Shown: piece by piece, positions 4,899 through 5,214 of the stretch
How positions within the stretch are numbered: position 1 is the first letter of the stretch
Layout of the letters: each line of letters opens with the position of its first letter
Source of the DNA: Bryobacterales bacterium
Lineage (GTDB): Bacteria > Acidobacteriota > Terriglobia > Bryobacterales > Bryobacteraceae
DNA: 5,214 bases
Assembly (NCBI GenBank): GCA_003164075.1
Contig: PLRZ01000134.1
Span: 19,478-24,691, forward strand
Direction: 5' to 3'
Program-made: the position numbers and the translations under genes
Notes under the pieces: generated by a model
Database searches by the model: none
Seen by the model: the letters and a program-made list of their open reading frames with translations, nothing else
Told to the model about the DNA's origin: nothing

Positions 4899-5214
4899 TT
4901 ACGAGCGGAAAAAGGAAAACCAGGTCTTCTTTCTGGTTTCGATCTCCCCAAAAGGGACGTCGGCGCCGGTCAACGTCGCGCGCGGGCCGTCCTCCAACAA
5001 GAGCCGAGCCCATTCTTCTCCGTGCCGTTTGGCGGTATAGCGCCAAGCCTCCTGCAAAACAGGTGGGCGATGAATACAGTCGTGGCCGTCGCTTGCCAGT
5101 AGATGAATCAGCCCGCGCCGCATGAGTTCGTCGCTGAACGACTTTGCCGAACTTCCAAATTTACCGATGAAAGATTGGGCCGTGACCTGGATCAGGCAGC
5201 CACGCTGGACCCAC
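4899..5214 (-). CDS. CpsB/YwqE-like tyrosine-protein phosphatase, PHP domain (N-terminus beyond window)
   Basis: Only the last 104 residues are visible; the frame stays open to the right edge, so the gene starts outside the window. ATG 5123 lies within it and is not the start. The visible part begins WVQRGCLIQVTAQSFIGKFG, the typical CpsB stretch before the last metal site. SDGHD (41-45 of the fragment, with D42 and H44 as expected metal ligands) and HRPPVLQEAWRY follow, and it ends in a basic, aromatic tail. Family members are manganese-dependent PHP phosphatases that dephosphorylate the tyrosine kinase controlling capsule chain length. The expected kinase/Wzc partner is not visible. It ends at TAA 4899-4901, convergent with the zinc-ribbon gene. 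No clear intrinsic terminator is seen in 4775-4898, which holds nothing else I can identify. Confidence 0.88.
   Translation of the reverse strand, partial: WVQRGCLIQVTAQSFIGKFGSSAKSFSDELMRRGLIHLLASDGHDCIHRPPVLQEAWRYTAKRHGEEWARLLLEDGPRATLTGADVPFGEIETRKKTWFSFFRS

Noticed and set aside
4715..5125. Plus-strand and alternative minus-strand open frames across the right end
   Set aside because: They overlap the MITE and the CpsB-like gene in other frames and show no domain features; the phosphatase frame explains the region.

Overview
The window is a fragment of a GC-rich bacterial chromosome from what looks like a cell-surface polysaccharide (capsule, exopolysaccharide or O-antigen) locus. I infer an Acidobacteriota-like host, possibly Solibacter/Bryobacterales. 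The reasons are the receiver-domain insertion in the sigma-54 response regulator, the UpxY/RfaH-like NusG paralog followed by a tiny zinc-ribbon protein, and the CpsB-type PHP phosphatase. This assignment rests on recognition of protein families, not on a search, so it is tentative.

Layout from left to right. (1) About 1-977, minus strand: an NtrC-type response regulator whose C-terminus lies beyond the left edge. A well-spaced sigma-54 (-24/-12) promoter candidate sits just upstream of it, at 1011-1026. (2) 978-1300: a gene-free stretch with that promoter, a small inverted repeat, and a degenerate copy of a repeat element. (3) 1301-3550, minus strand: a two-gene operon. The first gene encodes a membrane-anchored J-domain protein with a large predicted extracytoplasmic part, and the second a Wzy/WaaL-type O-antigen polymerase/ligase. 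(4) 3551-3875: a divergent intergenic region with a TATAAT box close to each start codon, four 10-bp tandem repeats and a run of nine Gs. (5) 3876-4576, plus strand: a specialised NusG paralog overlapping a 63-residue zinc-ribbon gene. (6) 4580-4772: a 193-bp MITE with perfect 17-bp terminal inverted repeats and a 5-bp target duplication (AAATT) that overlaps the zinc-ribbon stop codon. (7) 4899 to the right edge, minus strand: the C-terminal part of a CpsB/YwqE-like PHP-domain tyrosine phosphatase, converging on the MITE.

How the parts may fit together (inference). The NusG paralog would promote elongation through a long polysaccharide operon. The CpsB-like phosphatase would act on a tyrosine kinase/chain-length regulator. 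The Wzy/WaaL protein would polymerise the glycan or transfer it to its acceptor, with the J-domain protein as an operon partner of unknown role. The sigma-54 regulator may control its own gene and perhaps others. The most notable items are the complete MITE and its decayed relative, the J-domain/polymerase pairing, the sigma-54 autoregulation candidate, and the pair of near-leaderless divergent promoters.
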